From Takakia lepidozioides (Eukaryota > Streptophyta > Takakiopsida > Takakiales > Takakiaceae), in the NCBI GenBank assembly GCA_030704615.1, contig CM060732.1:33523053-33587052 (forward strand): a stretch of DNA of 64,000 bases. Direction: 5' to 3'. Of the stretch, positions 8,551 to 20,196 are shown in pieces. The position numbers and the translations under genes are program-made. How positions within the stretch are numbered: the first letter of the stretch is position 1; each line of letters starts with the position of its first letter. The notes below the pieces were generated by a model that saw only the letters and a list, made by a program, of their open reading frames with translations, did no database searches and was not told where the DNA came from.

Positions 8551-10485
8551 TCATGCGTAGGACCTGAGCAGGAACCACACTGGGCACGACAATGGCTCTT
8601 GTAGCTCAGGCCAAGGAGCGCGACTACAGAGATCGTCACCAGTGCGCTTGGCTCCGCCGTGGCCCGCAAGCGGGCTATCATGGCATTCTCTCAAGAGGCT
8701 ATCTCTGATCCCTCCATTTGGCACGTAGAGACGTTTTTGCTTATACCGGAGCAGTCCATTTTGCAAGTGGAACTGCGATTTAACCCCCATCCTCAAGTCC
8801 TGCATCACGGACTTCGCCAGCTCATCCTTCCGGTAAGCCTTCCGGATCTTCCTTTGGAGCGTCGTCTCGCCCTTGTACACCAACAAGAGCTGCTGCTTTC
8901 TACTTAAAGCATCGGCCACCACGTTGTCTCGTCCCGGTTTGTACTGGATATCCACGTCGAACACCGCCAAAGTATCTTGCCACCTAAGTTGTTTTGGGGA
9001 CAGCTTGGGCTGCGTGGCAAAATACTTCACCGTGACATTGTCCGTGAACACCTTCACTGGGTTGGAACCAACATAGTGGCGCCAAAGCTCAAGACAGTGC
9101 ACCACCGCCTTCATCTCTTTTTCGTGCGTCGGCCACCGTCGCTCCACTTCATTCAGTTTCTTACTTTCGTAAGCCACTGGACGTCCATCTTGCATAAGTA
9201 CACCCCCAATCGCGAAGTCCGATGCATCTGTATGAATCTCAAACGGACGATCGAACTCCGGGATTTTCAAGACTGGAGCTTCCGTCATCCGCTGCTTCAA
9301 TTCAGCAAAAGCTTGGCCACAAAATGTGTTCCATACCCAGACTTTGGATTTACACAGAAGATCCGACAGCGGCCCCGCGATCTTGGCGAAATTTCTCACA
9401 TACTTCCGGTAATAGGAGGCGAGTCCTAGGAAGGATCGCACTCCCGGGACCGAAGTCGGAGGCTCCCAGTCCAAGATCGCCCTCACCTTTCTGTCATCCA
9501 TTTTGATCCCATCCTGTGTAATCACATGCCCCAGGAACTCCACTTTTGTGACCCCGAATTCGCACTTTGAAGCTTTGGCATACAGCTTCCATTCCCGCAA
9601 TTTTTGGAACACCCTTTTTAGGTGCTCCAGGTGCTCCTCCTTTGTTTTCGAGTACACCAAGATGTCGTCGATGTACACGATCACAAAGTCATCCAACCAC
9701 TCCTGGAAAAGGCTGTTCATCAGCGTGCTAAATGTCGCTGGTGCATTGGTGAGCCCAAAATGCATCACCAAGAACTCATATGAACCATACATTGTCCTGC
9801 ACGCGGTCTTCTCCTCATCTCCTTCCGCCACCCGAATTTGATGATAGCCGGAGCGCAAGTCGATCCGACTGAAATACTTCGTTCCTGCCAACCGATCGAA
9901 GAGGTCGTCGATCCTTGGCAAAGGGTACCGGTTTTTGATAGTCACCTTATTCAGAGCCCTGTAATCGACACACATCCGCAGCGTCCCATCCTTCTTGTCT
10001 GCGAATAGCACCGGGGCTCCGTAAGGTGACTTACTCGGCCGGATGTACCCCTTTGACATTAGATCCTTGAGCTGAGTCTTCAGCTCGACCAACTCTCTGT
10101 GGCTTAACCGGTAGGGCGCCTTGGCAGGCGGTTCCGATCCCGGTATCACCTCAATCTTGTGGTCAACTCCTCTTCGCGGTGGCAAGCCGCTTGGTAAATC
10201 CTCCGGCATCACATCCTGGTATTTCTCCAAAATCCCCTTGATCCAATCTGGGTTCGGCTCCCCATCGCCTTCTCCCTTCACTTCTCTAATGTAAAGCAAA
10301 AACTGGGGTTCGTGTGCCTCCTCCACGGCCCACTCCCTTGCTGACAGAAGGCTTATTCGCCCTCCCACGGATTTGGGCGTTTCCGACACTCGTAAGACCT
10401 CGCCACCATTCCCACATGGCAGCGTGACTACTCTCTTGCGGCCATCTATGACCGCTCCGGATTTACTCAGAAAGGTCATCCCCAT
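8551..10485 (-). pseudogene. Chromovirus-like gypsy pol (RT, RNase H, start of integrase)
   Basis: A 644-codon open frame with the normal gypsy order. It starts in the end of protease ([18 protein letters not shown]), then RT with the fingers motif [25 protein letters not shown], the catalytic [10 protein letters not shown], the RNase H tether [20 protein letters not shown], RNase H with [11 protein letters not shown] and TDNVTVKYF, and the integrase zinc-binding start [12 protein letters not shown]. It breaks there, near 8640, so the DDE core and the chromodomain region are missing. RT itself looks intact. It is in the same element as the gag to its right, but a small deletion and shift near 10480 separates them. 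Confidence 0.9.
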
Positions 10486-10576
10486 CTACTCCATCGATCT
10501 CGCAGATGGTGAAGTTCTCACGTCCCTCCCAACTCCCCAGTTGAAGAGGAACATTAAACGCCAACCTTGTCGCCAA

Positions 10577-12016
10577 CTATGGTTCTCCTTTGGCAGAACG
10601 CACCTCAATAGAGGCCCCCACGTCACTTGTCAGGAGTCCCAGCTTTTGTGCCGCCACCGGTGTCATGAAGGAGTGCGACGCTCCTGTGTCCACCAACAAT
10701 GACACATTAGTTCCGGATATTATCCCATCCACGAACAATAACTGACTCCCTTTTTGTAAGGCGCCAGTTTCCTGATACAACTCACAAGAAAATTTGCCTA
10801 CCTTGCAAGTCCTGGCGACCACCGCTTCCACCAAGCGACTGATGGTATCTTCCGACAGCTCCGTGGTCGCCCGAGTCATGTTCAATTGCCGGGGCTTCGT
10901 GCACTTCTTGGCCATGTGCCCGGGCTCCCCGCAATTGAAACACACTCCATCAAAGGTCGCCTTCTGTCCGCCATAAGCCGCCCCACCCGCTTTTCCATTC
11001 GGAGCACCGGGTGCCGCCTTGACGTGTGAAGGCCCTCCCTTTGATTTCCACGTGCCATTTTTGCCGCGTGGCCTATCCCACTTCTTTTCCGGTCGGAAGG
11101 AGTCACCTTCCCGCCGAATCTTCTTATGGTTCAGCTCCGTACGGCCTTGTCTTTCACCCCTAGGGACATCCGAGAAACATTCAGCCCTCTCAATTGCCTC
11201 GTTCAAAGTCTTGGGTGGCTTCTCCTCCAACTTCCGCCTGGCCCACGGGGCCAGTCCCGCCACAAAGTTAAAGACCATTTCTGGTTCTGCCATGTCCGCG
11301 ACTTCGAGCAACAGCACATTGAAAGCTTGGACATACCCCCGAATGTCATCCGTTTGCTTCAAATTCCTCATCTTGTCCCGGGCGAGCCAGGACGCGTTGA
11401 GGGGCACAAACTGTCTCTTCATCAATTCCTTGAACCCACTCCAGTTCAAGGTTTCCGGGCTTGGACCTTGGTCGTGAAGGCGTTTCTGCCACCATTGTTG
11501 AGCATAGCCCCTCAAATAGGTGGGAGCCACTTCCACCCGATCCTCGTCACTCAACTTGGCCGCCCGGAAGTACTGCTCTAGCTCCAAGAGCCAGGTGTTG
11601 AGTGCCTTCCGATTTCGGACGCCCTCGAAGGTGCCGGGTTCCTTAGGCTTCACCTTAAACTTTGCCTTAGTGGAAGTGGCATTAGCCGCCTTCAACACGT
11701 CTTTCAACGTCCCGCCGAACTGCGCCAACAACCCTTCCCAAAAGGCTGCCGGCATGGGAGGCATCTCTTGGTTTGTCGGAGCTCTCAAGGATTCCTCGGG
11801 CTCCGACTCCTCGGATTCCTCCCGCTCTTGAGCGGCCTCGTTTTCGGAAACATTCATCGCTTCCTCAAACGGCCGCCTCGGTGACACGTCGCCCCCATCG
11901 GGCTCACCAGGATCATCATCTTTTGGGCCGTTCCGCTTTCGCTTTGGCTTGCCCGACCCCATGATGAGGCCAATCCCAAGGACGATCGCGTACTGAACTC
12001 TAAGCTCTGATACCAA
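10577..12016 (-). CDS. Chromovirus-like gypsy gag and protease
   Basis: 479 codons starting just inside the primer binding site. It has an acidic N-terminus, a Retrotrans_gag-type capsid region (FRAAKLSDEDRVEVAPTYLR... QQWW), a basic linker, a CCHC zinc knuckle (CFNCGEPGHMAKKC) and an aspartic protease start (LLVDTGASHSFM). The frame is open until a TAG in the protease, near 10577, that probably replaces a sense codon. The capsid ORF is long and clean, so this insertion is younger than its Tat-like neighbours. Confidence 0.9.
   Translation of the reverse strand: MVSELRVQYAIVLGIGLIMGSGKPKRKRNGPKDDDPGEPDGGDVSPRRPFEEAMNVSENEAAQEREESEESEPEESLRAPTNQEMPPMPAAFWEGLLAQFGGTLKDVLKAANATSTKAKFKVKPKEPGTFEGVRNRKALNTWLLELEQYFRAAKLSDEDRVEVAPTYLRGYAQQWWQKRLHDQGPSPETLNWSGFKELMKRQFVPLNASWLARDKMRNLKQTDDIRGYVQAFNVLLLEVADMAEPEMVFNFVAGLAPWARRKLEEKPPKTLNEAIERAECFSDVPRGERQGRTELNHKKIRREGDSFRPEKKWDRPRGKNGTWKSKGGPSHVKAAPGAPNGKAGGAAYGGQKATFDGVCFNCGEPGHMAKKCTKPRQLNMTRATTELSEDTISRLVEAVVARTCKVGKFSCELYQETGALQKGSQLLFVDGIISGTNVSLLVDTGASHSFMTPVAAQKLGLLTSDVGASIEVRSAKGEP
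12004..12015 (-). promoter_or_regulatory. Primer binding site (initiator Met tRNA) of the chromovirus
   Basis: Reads TGGTATCAGAGC on the minus strand, two bases inside the LTR. This is the standard plant retrotransposon primer site complementary to the 3' end of initiator Met tRNA. Confidence 0.9.
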
Positions 12017-12017
12017 G

Positions 12018-12743
12018 TGTCGCGCACCTCACTTCGGTAAGCTCCCCTTCAAGTCATAGTTACTCGCTTTGATGCGCGTGCCTGACTCCCAACCTGGCCG
12101 CCCGGGCCAACTTGGAGCTTCGGCTGCTCACCGGGACATAACGGTCCCCCTTTGCTTCCCTCTAAACCCTCCACCTATTTGGGACTAGGAGAATTCCCTT
12201 TGGTAGATGGCAGTCCGGAACAGCTCCCCTCTCTTTGGTCGCTTTCCGGCTCGTTCGCTTACTCACTAGTTTTTGGTCACCAACGGGCTTGCACCGTTCT
12301 TGGGGTTACTACTCCCTATATATACTTCTGTAGCTGTCCGCGGGGGTTTCATAACCAGCCATGCCATTTTACGGCGAACCACCACGAAAACCCTCGACTC
12401 CCGGTGATGAGTCGCGGTGAGTCTTGGCCCACTCATCACGGCCCCTATGGACCGTGATGAGTCCCAAGACTCCCCACGACTCCCACCACGAGGTCTCCGC
12501 CCCCATGGTGAGTCCTATGCCACCCCCACTAAGTCCCGCTAAGCTACCACCACCCCTTGTGGAGCTACCCCCACCGCAACCCGGTGTGCGGGGCTCCACC
12601 TAGTGAGCGCCTCCGCCTCCTTGAGTGCCTTGGGCACTCAAGGGTGCTTCAGCCCCCCATACCTAACGCTGCCGATGCCCCCACTACAGGGGCAGCCCCT
12701 CATGTGTCCCGATCCCCTGCCCTCAAAGCAAAGGGTCGCGACA
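12018..12743 (-). repeat. 5' LTR of the chromovirus-like element
   Basis: On the plus strand this block begins TGTCGCGC and ends CGCGACA, giving short inverted ends typical of LTRs. It lies directly beyond the primer site. A TATATA motif near 12312-12322 could be the LTR promoter on the minus strand. The right edge falls inside the C-terminus of the Tat-like gag, so the element inserted there. No second LTR is found at the other, truncated end. Confidence 0.8.
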
Positions 12744-14084
12744 ATACACCCTTTCTCCAATGTGTTGCAGCCTCTGTGGCATACTTCTTCAAGATTTCTT
12801 CTAATCTTTTCTCATAGTTATCCCTCTTCAACTTCTCCTTTCTCTTACTCTTCCTTTTTAGTTCTTGCTCTTCTTCTTCATCTGACTCATCTTCAGAGTC
12901 CTCATCATCTTTTCTCTCCTGAGCATTCCCAATTGCTCAATTCTGTTCGTTGTTTCAAATGCCTCCTCCACTGTATTATGGGGTAACATATCCACTTTCT
13001 TTTGCAACTCTGGTCTTAGTCCACTCACAAACCAAGTCTTCTGTAAACCTGGTGCTGGTACTGCAGCCAGCTTTTTCATCATCAATTCTATCTTTTCCAT
13101 ATACTCCTCAACAGTTTCATGCTTCTTTTGCTTTAACTGTTGTAAACTTCCATACACTTCATCCTCAGTTTTACTTGTCCTGAACCTATTTCGGAATGCT
13201 GTATTCAAGCCATTCCAGGTTAGGAAATGATTATCAAGGAATCTTGCATACCATTCACTTGATTTCTTGATAAGTGAACAAGGAAGCAATCTCATCTTGG
13301 CATCATCGCCATTCTCATTGTTCACTATACATATGTGCTCAAATTGACTAATGTGTACATCGGGATCTTTTTTTCCTGAATATATCGGAAAAGGTGGTTT
13401 TGCCCGTGTTGGTTGTAACGCCATCTGTGGCCCTACCTTCTGCCCACTGACAGGTGCTGGCACCCTCGCTGGTGCTGGTCCTTCAGGACCTGTTGTAGTT
13501 GTGGTGGATCTTTCACCAAGTGGTGGCCCCTGAGCACTCCCTGCTACTGGCCCCACGATATTCACAGTATTCCCAGCCCCAGTTGCACTACTTCCCACAC
13601 TCCCTGTCCCCCCAGAGCCAGATCCAGGCAGCCCGCCTGATCCCCCTAAGCCGACACCTTCGTTGGCCTGTGATCCAAGTGCTCCACTTGATCCAGGTCC
13701 AACGGGTTGGGATGTCCTGGTTGTAGTCTCAACCTCAGCTGTTGGGTCTACTTCTTCATACTCTTCCTCTTCCAATTTCTTTTCTCTATTTTCATCCTCC
13801 AAGTTCTGCCCTCGGGTTTCTTCTTCACTCATGTAACTCAACTGCAATGGTGTTGGAGAGTCTGAACTCTCCGTTGGCTCTGCCACATCCTCTCCTTCTT
13901 CTTCACCTTCCGCTTCAGAAACTGGAGTTCCTGCTTTTGGTGTTCCATGCCAACTCTTATCAAAGATTTCTGTCAAATCTTTTATCCAGGGATGTACCTC
14001 AGATCTTTCACCTCGTGATTGATCTTCTTCCCGTAGCAATTCCCTTAATCTTTCTTGCAAAGAAAAAGAAGGAGTGGCATCCAA
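12744..14084 (-). pseudogene. Tat-like gypsy gag
   Basis: 408-codon open frame on the minus strand plus a C-terminal extension cut by the chromovirus. Residues 1-120 are acidic; 120-235 are Gly/Ser/Thr/Pro-rich and low in complexity; from about 240 (PPFPIYSGKKDPDVHISQFE) comes a Retrotrans_gag-type capsid domain with WYARFLDNHF and FRNRFRTSKTEDEVYGSL. No zinc knuckle remains before the break. The matching pol in this direction is absent; the Tat-like pol copies A and B both point the other way. Confidence 0.8.
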
Positions 14085-14276
14085 CTCTAGTTCTTCCGGT
14101 ATGGGTGATGTACTCTCTGATCTTAATGATGTGAGAGGTCCAGATGATTCCCCTATGTCTATTCATCTTTCCCAAAGATATGGATAATTAGCTTTCAGAT
14201 AGCTTTCTCTTTTTGCTGAATATCTCTGGAGTCTAGCTTCTCTTTCATCACTCATGTCCCATGTCTTTCATTTCTT

Positions 14277-14864
14277 TTAATGTGGCAATAACCAAAACTC
14301 TCTTCTGTAATATCTCTCATATATGCCTGGGTTTCTTTCAAGCTTCAATGCACCCTTGGCTATACTAGAAGTCTCTGTTACCATATAACCATATGGCAAA
14401 CAAGTCTGGAAAGCTGTTTTTGGTGTGAGTTTGATCCACAAAATATCCTTTGGAATCCAATTCTTTACCAGTACAAGCTCTTCATGCATATGAGTATAAA
14501 CATTCACCTTTCTTTCTTCCCAGCCTTCAAACTCTACTTGCTTAATGGATAGCAATGCTATCACATAAACCAGTGTTGGTAACCAACGTGCTCTTCCTCT
14601 ACAGGCCACCTGATAAATCTTTATCACTCATTTCTCCAGACCCCACTCAGGATCAACATCATGCACTCTCTTAAGCATGTTTTCTTTACAACCGTCTGGC
14701 AATTCCAAGAACCTCTGAAAGAATCGTTTGGACAATCTTTCCTTCTCAGTTTCACAAGGAATTTGATTCACATCAAATTCTTTAATTCTCCAACCACCAT
14801 GATCCCACCAGATGCCTGTCACATCTGGTTGTTCATGACCCAGTTCCCCAGTATGGTCGCCAAA
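14277..14864 (-). pseudogene. Leader region of the Tat-like element
   Basis: Between the gag and the LTR the minus strand has two adjoining open stretches (14277-14627 and 14628-14864) with protein-like composition, for example HGGWRIKEFDVNQIPCETEK. Tat/Athila elements often have a long leader or an extra ORF here. No domain recognised. A likely primer site (TGGCGACCATACTGGGGA, about 14845-14863) directly precedes the LTR and resembles in layout the tRNA-Asp-type sites of this lineage. Confidence 0.4.
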
Positions 14865-15506
14865 TGTCGCGCGGCTTTTACTCACCCATCCCTTCGCTAT
14901 CCGAGGCGGGAACTTTAAGATAGAAGAGTTGGAAATCTCTAAGCACTCAGCCCGCTCAGAACAATCAGTCATGACCTACAGCTAGTGTATAATGGGGGTG
15001 TTTCCTATTTGTTTTCCTTCCCGCATTCATGTTAGCTAGTTACCTTATTGTTGGTATTTAATTATCAGTTTGCTGCAGCAATCTATCGGATTCCATCAAC
15101 TCATCCATTCATTCCACAGCTTCACTCATATCTCTCTACACAGTGTGAGTATGAAGTATGTATCAGATTAATATCTATCAAGTATCAGGCCGAAGCCATG
15201 GAGTCTCTAATCTGCTCTACATTACATTGCATTCATCAAGCATCAACATATCGTTCTCCTCCTACTCCGTGCTCTCCCTCTTTCTGCTCAGAGATGCGCT
15301 CTCTGCCTCATTTTTCCCCTAGTGATGTCCGAAGTCCCCCCAAGAAATGATCTTTTTCCAGTCCTTGCTCCTTGCTTTATCTTCCTACCCGTTGTTCTAA
15401 CCGTTTCTCTCACTAACCGTCATCCGTGAACTAACATGTTCCATTCGCAAATGTTGTTCCCCACAGTCGTTCCCTGTCTTGCTATCCGTTCCCTATGGTC
15501 GTGACA
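14865..15506 (-). repeat. Probable LTR of the Tat-like element
   Basis: Plus strand begins TGTCGCGCGG directly beyond the putative primer site and ends GTCGTGACA, giving the TG...CA ends of an LTR of about 640 bp. The right boundary is less certain because a second LTR for comparison is not in the window. Immediately right of it lies a CTGTG-rich repeat (15507-15620) that is the reverse complement of the type found at the 3' end of copy B. Confidence 0.5.
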
Positions 15507-15640
15507 ACTGTGTCAAGCTGTGACTGGCTGTGCGACTGTGTTGGGCTGTGTCGAGCTGTGACTGGCTGTGACGGCTGTGTCTGGCTGTGTCGGCTGTGTC
15601 AGACTGTGACGGGCTGTGTAAACCCCCCCCCCCCCCCCTA
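15507..15640 (-). repeat. CACAG-rich degenerate repeat and poly-C tract
   Basis: About a dozen CACAG units at 9-12-base spacing on the minus strand, followed on the plus strand by a run of about 16 C. The same motif, on the plus strand, ends copy B at 18230-18380. It is therefore probably the pre-LTR segment of this retrotransposon lineage and marks the 3' end of another minus-strand copy. Confidence 0.55.
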
Positions 15641-15744
15641 AAGTGCGCTGCTGTCACCCCTAAGGCTCCTGTTGGTCTTAGTCTGTGCAAAAATTAAGGG
15701 TACCCCACAGATCCCGTAAAAGTGCCTAAGTCCCAGACAGTCCT

Positions 15745-18230
15745 CTAACATGTGGCAGGCCATGAGATGTACTCATTCATGGATGGCTTCAGTGGTTATA
15801 ATCAAGTGCAAGTAGCAGAAGAAGACCAGGGAAAGACAGCCTTTATCACAGACTGGGGTGCTTATGCATACAAAGTCATGCCCTTTGGACTTTGTAATGC
15901 ACCAGCAACTTTTCAGAGAGTGATAAGTGAATCTTTTCATGAGTATCTGGATGAATTCATGCAGGTGTTTCTGGATGATTTCAGTGTGTACAGCTCTAAG
16001 AGTGAGCACTTGCAAATTGAAGTGGTGTTTGGCCAGATGTAGGATGAGGGGTCTGGGCCTGAATCCAGAGAAATGTACTTTTTGTGTGAACTCAGGGGTG
16101 CTCTTGGGACACATAGTGTGCAAGAAAGGACTTCTTGTGGATCCCAGAAAGACCGAGGCCATTAAAGCCTCTCCACCCCCAATAAATGCTAAGAGTCTAA
16201 GGAGATTCCTGGGACAAACCAGTTATTACAGAAGATTTGTCAGACGGTATGCACAGATAGCAGCACCATTGAGCAAACTTCTGAAGAAAGATGCAGTGTT
16301 TGCATGGACAGCTGAATGTCAACAGGCTTTTGAGGAGCTGACATTGTTTATAACAACTACACCTGTACTGATTAATCCTCACTGGCAGGAAATATTTCAT
16401 GTTCACTGTGATGGTCAGGAGAAGCATTGGAGCGGTGTTAGCCCAAAATATTACAGGGAAGATAGATTCACCTGTGTACTATGCTAGCCGATTAATGAAC
16501 AGTGCTGAAAGGAATTATAGCACAACGGAAAGAGAAGCATTGGCGATGATCTATGCGGTGAAGAAATTCAGGCATTACCTGTTGGGCAAGAAGTTTATAT
16601 TTTATGTGGATCACCAGGCTCTGATATACCTGGTGAATAAGCCTCTGGTAAGTGGAAGAATAGCAAGATGGTTGATAATCTTGCACGAGTTCGAGGTTGT
16701 TTACAAGCCTGTAAGGTTGCATCTTGTGGCAGACCGCTTGTCACGCCTATCAACAGGAGAGCCAGCCATAGGAGTAGACGACCAATTACCAGATGCGAGT
16801 TTATTTGCAGTGGAGGTACAGGGAAGTGCAGATGACTGGTTAGATTGGCAATGGCCAATCAGATACTACCTTGCTCATGATCAGTGCCCACCATGTTATG
16901 GAAAGGAGCAGAGGAAGAGAATTGATATCAAGGCTTTACCTTATACAATGATAGGGGGCAGAATGTATAAGCTAGGACCAGATGGAGTGCTGAAACGATG
17001 CTTATACCACCATGAAGTAAATAAAGTTTTGGAGGAAGTTCATAAAGGAGTGGCAGGAGGTCATTTTGGAGAAGAGACTACCAGTAGAAAGATACTACTT
17101 GCCGGGTACTGGTGGCCTACTCTGTTCAAGGATGTACACAAGTACTGTAAAACTTGTGATGAGTGTCAGAGGTTAGGACCATTGCAGAGATCTGGAAAGA
17201 TGGCTTTGCATCCTACCATGCCTACTGAACCATTTCAGAAATGGGGACTGGACTTTGTTGGACCAATAAACCCACCAGCCAAGAATACACAGAACAAGTA
17301 TATAATCACAGCCACTGATTATACTACGAAGTGGGTGGAAGCTAAAGCTCTGAGAGACAACACAGCAAAGTCCACAGCGAGGTTCTTGTATGAGAACATA
17401 CTTACACGATTTGGCTGTCCCCTGGAATTTATCAGTGACCAGGGAAGTCACTTCATCAATGAGACCATAGAACTCTTGACTAAGGAGTTCATGATTGTGC
17501 ATAGAAAGAGTACAACCTATTACCCACAGGGTAATGGTCAGCAGAGGCTACCAACAAAATACTATGTACCATCTTGGCTAAGATAGTCAATGCGAACAGA
17601 ACAGATTGGGATACAAAGTTGCTGATGGCTTTGTGGTCATACATGACTTCATATAAAGTCACCACTAAGTATACACCATTCTAATTAGTTTATGGTATGG
17701 AAGCTTTACTTCCAGTGGAGTTTTTGTTACCTACCATGAGAACTGAATGGGGAGGAGAATGGAATTGGAAGATTCAGTTAAGGTCAAGGAACATGAATTA
17801 TACCATGTGGAAGAAGTACGTGCGGATGCAGCTAACAACATGGCCAGAATACAGATGAAAATGAAGGATCAGTTTGATGAAGGGAAGTTAAAGACCTTAA
17901 AGACGGGGGATTTGGTTTTGTGGTTGCAAAAGAAGGGAAAGATTAAAGCTTCTAAGCTGAAATTGCCATGGAAGGGACCTTATGTCATACAAAAGATGTA
18001 TGATAACAACACGGCCATGTTACAAACCATTAACAAAGAGATGCTGGGAAGGGTTAATGCTAATAAGTTGAAGGGATACAGTGGTATCCATGACAAACCA
18101 TTGAGGCACGATTTGCATATAGAAACACAGGAACAGTCGCGGGCTGCTCCAGTAATACCAACGGAACATGGTGTATATGTCGTAAAACCAATTGTGTATG
18201 GTCTGGGCAATGAACACATATGTTTGAGTT
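15745..18230 (+). pseudogene. Tat-like gypsy pol, copy B (RT to integrase)
   Basis: Starts abruptly inside RT at AGHEMYSFMDGFSGYNQVQV. It has MPFGLCNAPATFQ, the catalytic FLDDFSVYSS, the SYYRRFVRRYAQIAAPL tether, RNase H (TEREALAMIYAVKKFRHYL), the HHEVNK...C..C zinc region, the integrase core ([27 protein letters not shown]) and the integrase C-terminal GPYVIQK region. The frame breaks near 16020, 16420, 17545 and 17680. Copy B is better preserved than copy A and serves as its reference. Its 5' part, gag and LTRs are missing. Confidence 0.9.
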
Positions 18231-18385
18231 CCTATCACGGTTCATCACAGGGTAACACAGCCTATCACAGTCCATCACAGGGTAACACAGCCTATCACAG
18301 CCGAGCACAGTGTCACACAATCGCGTATAGTCTATCACAGTGCAGCACAACCTGTCACAGTCCAACACAGCACACCAAGGATACA
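18230..18385 (+). repeat. CACAG-rich repeat at the 3' end of copy B
   Basis: Degenerate tandem of about 10-28 bases built on TCACAG and AACACAG, including two near-perfect 28-base units around 18240-18300. It stays in the reading frame of the integrase C-terminus, so it can be read as Ser/Thr/His/Gln-rich protein. Counterpart in opposite direction at 15507-15640. Confidence 0.7.
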
Positions 18386-18532
18386 CAACCCATAGGATCA
18401 GTGACAGGTGGAAGCAGGTTGACGTCCGGAAAATGGCCGGCGGAAGAGAAGACGGAAGCCAGTTTAAAAATTGACACGTGGAAGTCAGGGCGTGACACAC
18501 AGCCGGGCATGACATACAAAGATAGGAGGTTT

Positions 18533-18600
18533 GCTATTTCATGAGCATGAGCGGCATGAGCGGCATGAGCAGAGTAGTAACACAATCGGTTTTCATGAGC
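18533..18600. repeat. Border of a DNA element: CTATTTCATGAGC plus CATGAGC repeats
   Basis: Begins CTATTTCATGAGC followed by CATGAGCGG units. The same 13-base start, also preceded by GAGGTTT and one base, is found at 40022, where it cuts a gypsy RT frame. The two are therefore homologous element ends. No inverted partner was found at the far side. Confidence 0.55.
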
Positions 18601-18769
18601 AGAAGTACAAATTTCGAAAATAAAAAACAATAAAAAACAATAATTTAATGCAATGTGTCAGGAAAAACAAATATATTATTCGGCCCCTTGAAGGGAAAAT
18701 TGCAGTTTTGACAGTTGTACTCATGATATTTCGTCTTCCGCTCATGCCAATTCCCAGCAACATGTGCAA

Positions 18770-19205
18770 ATATGGCGCCGAATTTCGCGGTAATAGGGTC
18801 CGTAACCTGAAAACACGGCGACGTATTTCACGGCAATAGGTCTCTCTGGCGAAAAATGGTGCCGAATTCCGCGGCTATAGGTCCCCTCATGACAGGTAAT
18901 TCGGCGTCATTTTTCCAGTGCATGTTCGGACTTAGCCAGTTTTCGGCGCAAAATAGGGAAATTCGGCGTCATTTTTCCAGACACTATACCAGTGCATGTT
19001 GGGACTTAGCCAGTTTTCGGCCCAAAAAAGAGAAATTCGGCGCCATTTTTCCAGACACGGTACCAGTGCATGTTGGGACTTAGCCAGTTTTCGGCCCCAA
19101 AAAGAGAAATTCGGCGCCATTTTCCCAAACACAGGTACCAGTGCATGTTGGGACTTAGCCAGTTTTCGGCCCCAAAAAGAGAAATTCGGCGCCATTTTTC
19201 CAGAA
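18770..19205. repeat. 74-bp tandem repeat array with TTCGGCGCC core, 3' of the MULE
   Basis: Four near-identical units with a period of 74-75 bases (GTGCATGTT at 18918, 18992, 19066, 19141), each holding ATTCGGCG(C/T)CATTTTTCCAG and TTAGCCAGTTTTCGG. Looser copies of the same core occur at 18777 and 18857. It lies just outside the 3' end of the MULE coding region. Confidence 0.85.
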
Positions 19206-19359
19206 ATGGCCCCACAACTGCTTCTGTTGGATCTCAGTTTGAATGGAATATTGCCTCATTCCAGGAGTTTTGGGGTGCATTTCATTACACTGCAAAAAAA
19301 AAGTCTGATACAGCAAAATGCATTTGAAAATATCCATATGGAGAATTCCGTTTGCCCCA

Positions 19360-20196
19360 TCAATGATTTCTGGAATCCCTAAGGAGGAGTTTGTGCAGCT
19401 CGTTCACGCTCAACGCCGGTGCATGAATAAAGTCATCAATAGTCAAGTTCATCCTCAACCTCTTCAGGTAGATGTAATACAGATGCTTGCACGGATAATA
19501 CTTCGAACCCTTCTTTGCTTCCATCAACGAGAAGTCCGTACAATTGCAAGTCGGCTCCACTCCAATCGTAATTGTGTATACATCGTCGCGTACAGCCGAG
19601 CCGGCCGTTGCCATCCGATACACACGCCCAAGGCCGGGTGGGGGTACGTCCACGGAGCTCTGAATAGTGCAAGCCATCCCAAGAGCATTGGCAATCCGAG
19701 TCTCATTCAACTTGTTGGGAGGGTGTCGTCTCTTCACTCTTCCGAATCGCATTGTGGGATGTGCAGAATTGTCCAATCCGTCTCTACTGGACCGAGCAGT
19801 CTGCAATGGCTGGGTCTGAGGAACCGGAAATGCGTGGGCCGAGATGTCTGTGCGTTGCACCATTCGAAATCCTGCTGCAGATAGAGCATCCGCCTCATTC
19901 TGAGAGAGGCTGCAACCCGGTGCAACAGGCCAGACGCCCGGAGGCTCCGGCATTCCCTGAATCCCGTACTTGGGCTTGCCAAATACACAGGTCATTATGT
20001 CGTGCCTACAGAACCAAAATGTCTGCGTTGTGGCGTGAGCAAATGTGGGAGTCAAAAATCTGCCGCTGAAACAAGGTGCAGGTACAGCACCGTGTAGGTT
20101 CCTCCGAATCATCTCACCACAGCGTGCTCTCGTATCCACCCGGATGGCGCAGCACTTCCATCGAAATGCCGGCAATGTCCTCGCAATTCTCCACAA
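19360..20196 (-). CDS. MULE C-terminal exon with SWIM zinc finger
   Basis: Minus-strand open frame whose second half carries a SWIM finger: C217-x-C219, then 16 residues, then C236-x-H238, inside VEPTCNCTDFSLMEAKKG and YYPCKHLYYIYL. MULE transposases usually end with this finger, which binds DNA. The true exon probably starts after residue 60, since the first part reads antisense-like. It follows the transposase exon at 20.8-21.9 kb in the same direction. No stops interrupt the finger. Confidence 0.75.
   Translation of the reverse strand: MWRIARTLPAFRWKCCAIRVDTRARCGEMIRRNLHGAVPAPCFSGRFLTPTFAHATTQTFWFCRHDIMTCVFGKPKYGIQGMPEPPGVWPVAPGCSLSQNEADALSAAGFRMVQRTDISAHAFPVPQTQPLQTARSSRDGLDNSAHPTMRFGRVKRRHPPNKLNETRIANALGMACTIQSSVDVPPPGLGRVYRMATAGSAVRDDVYTITIGVEPTCNCTDFSLMEAKKGSKYYPCKHLYYIYLKRLRMNLTIDDFIHAPALSVNELHKLLLRDSRNH

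Noticed and set aside
12369-12599. Gly-rich ORF within the LTR
   Set aside because: Falls entirely in the chromovirus LTR and has no homology pattern.
15619-15640. Poly-C tract as a functional element
   Set aside because: Simple homopolymer; may be a sequencing-prone site only.
18903-19203. CRISPR-like array
   Set aside because: Units are contiguous 74-bp tandems without variable spacers, in a plant nuclear context.
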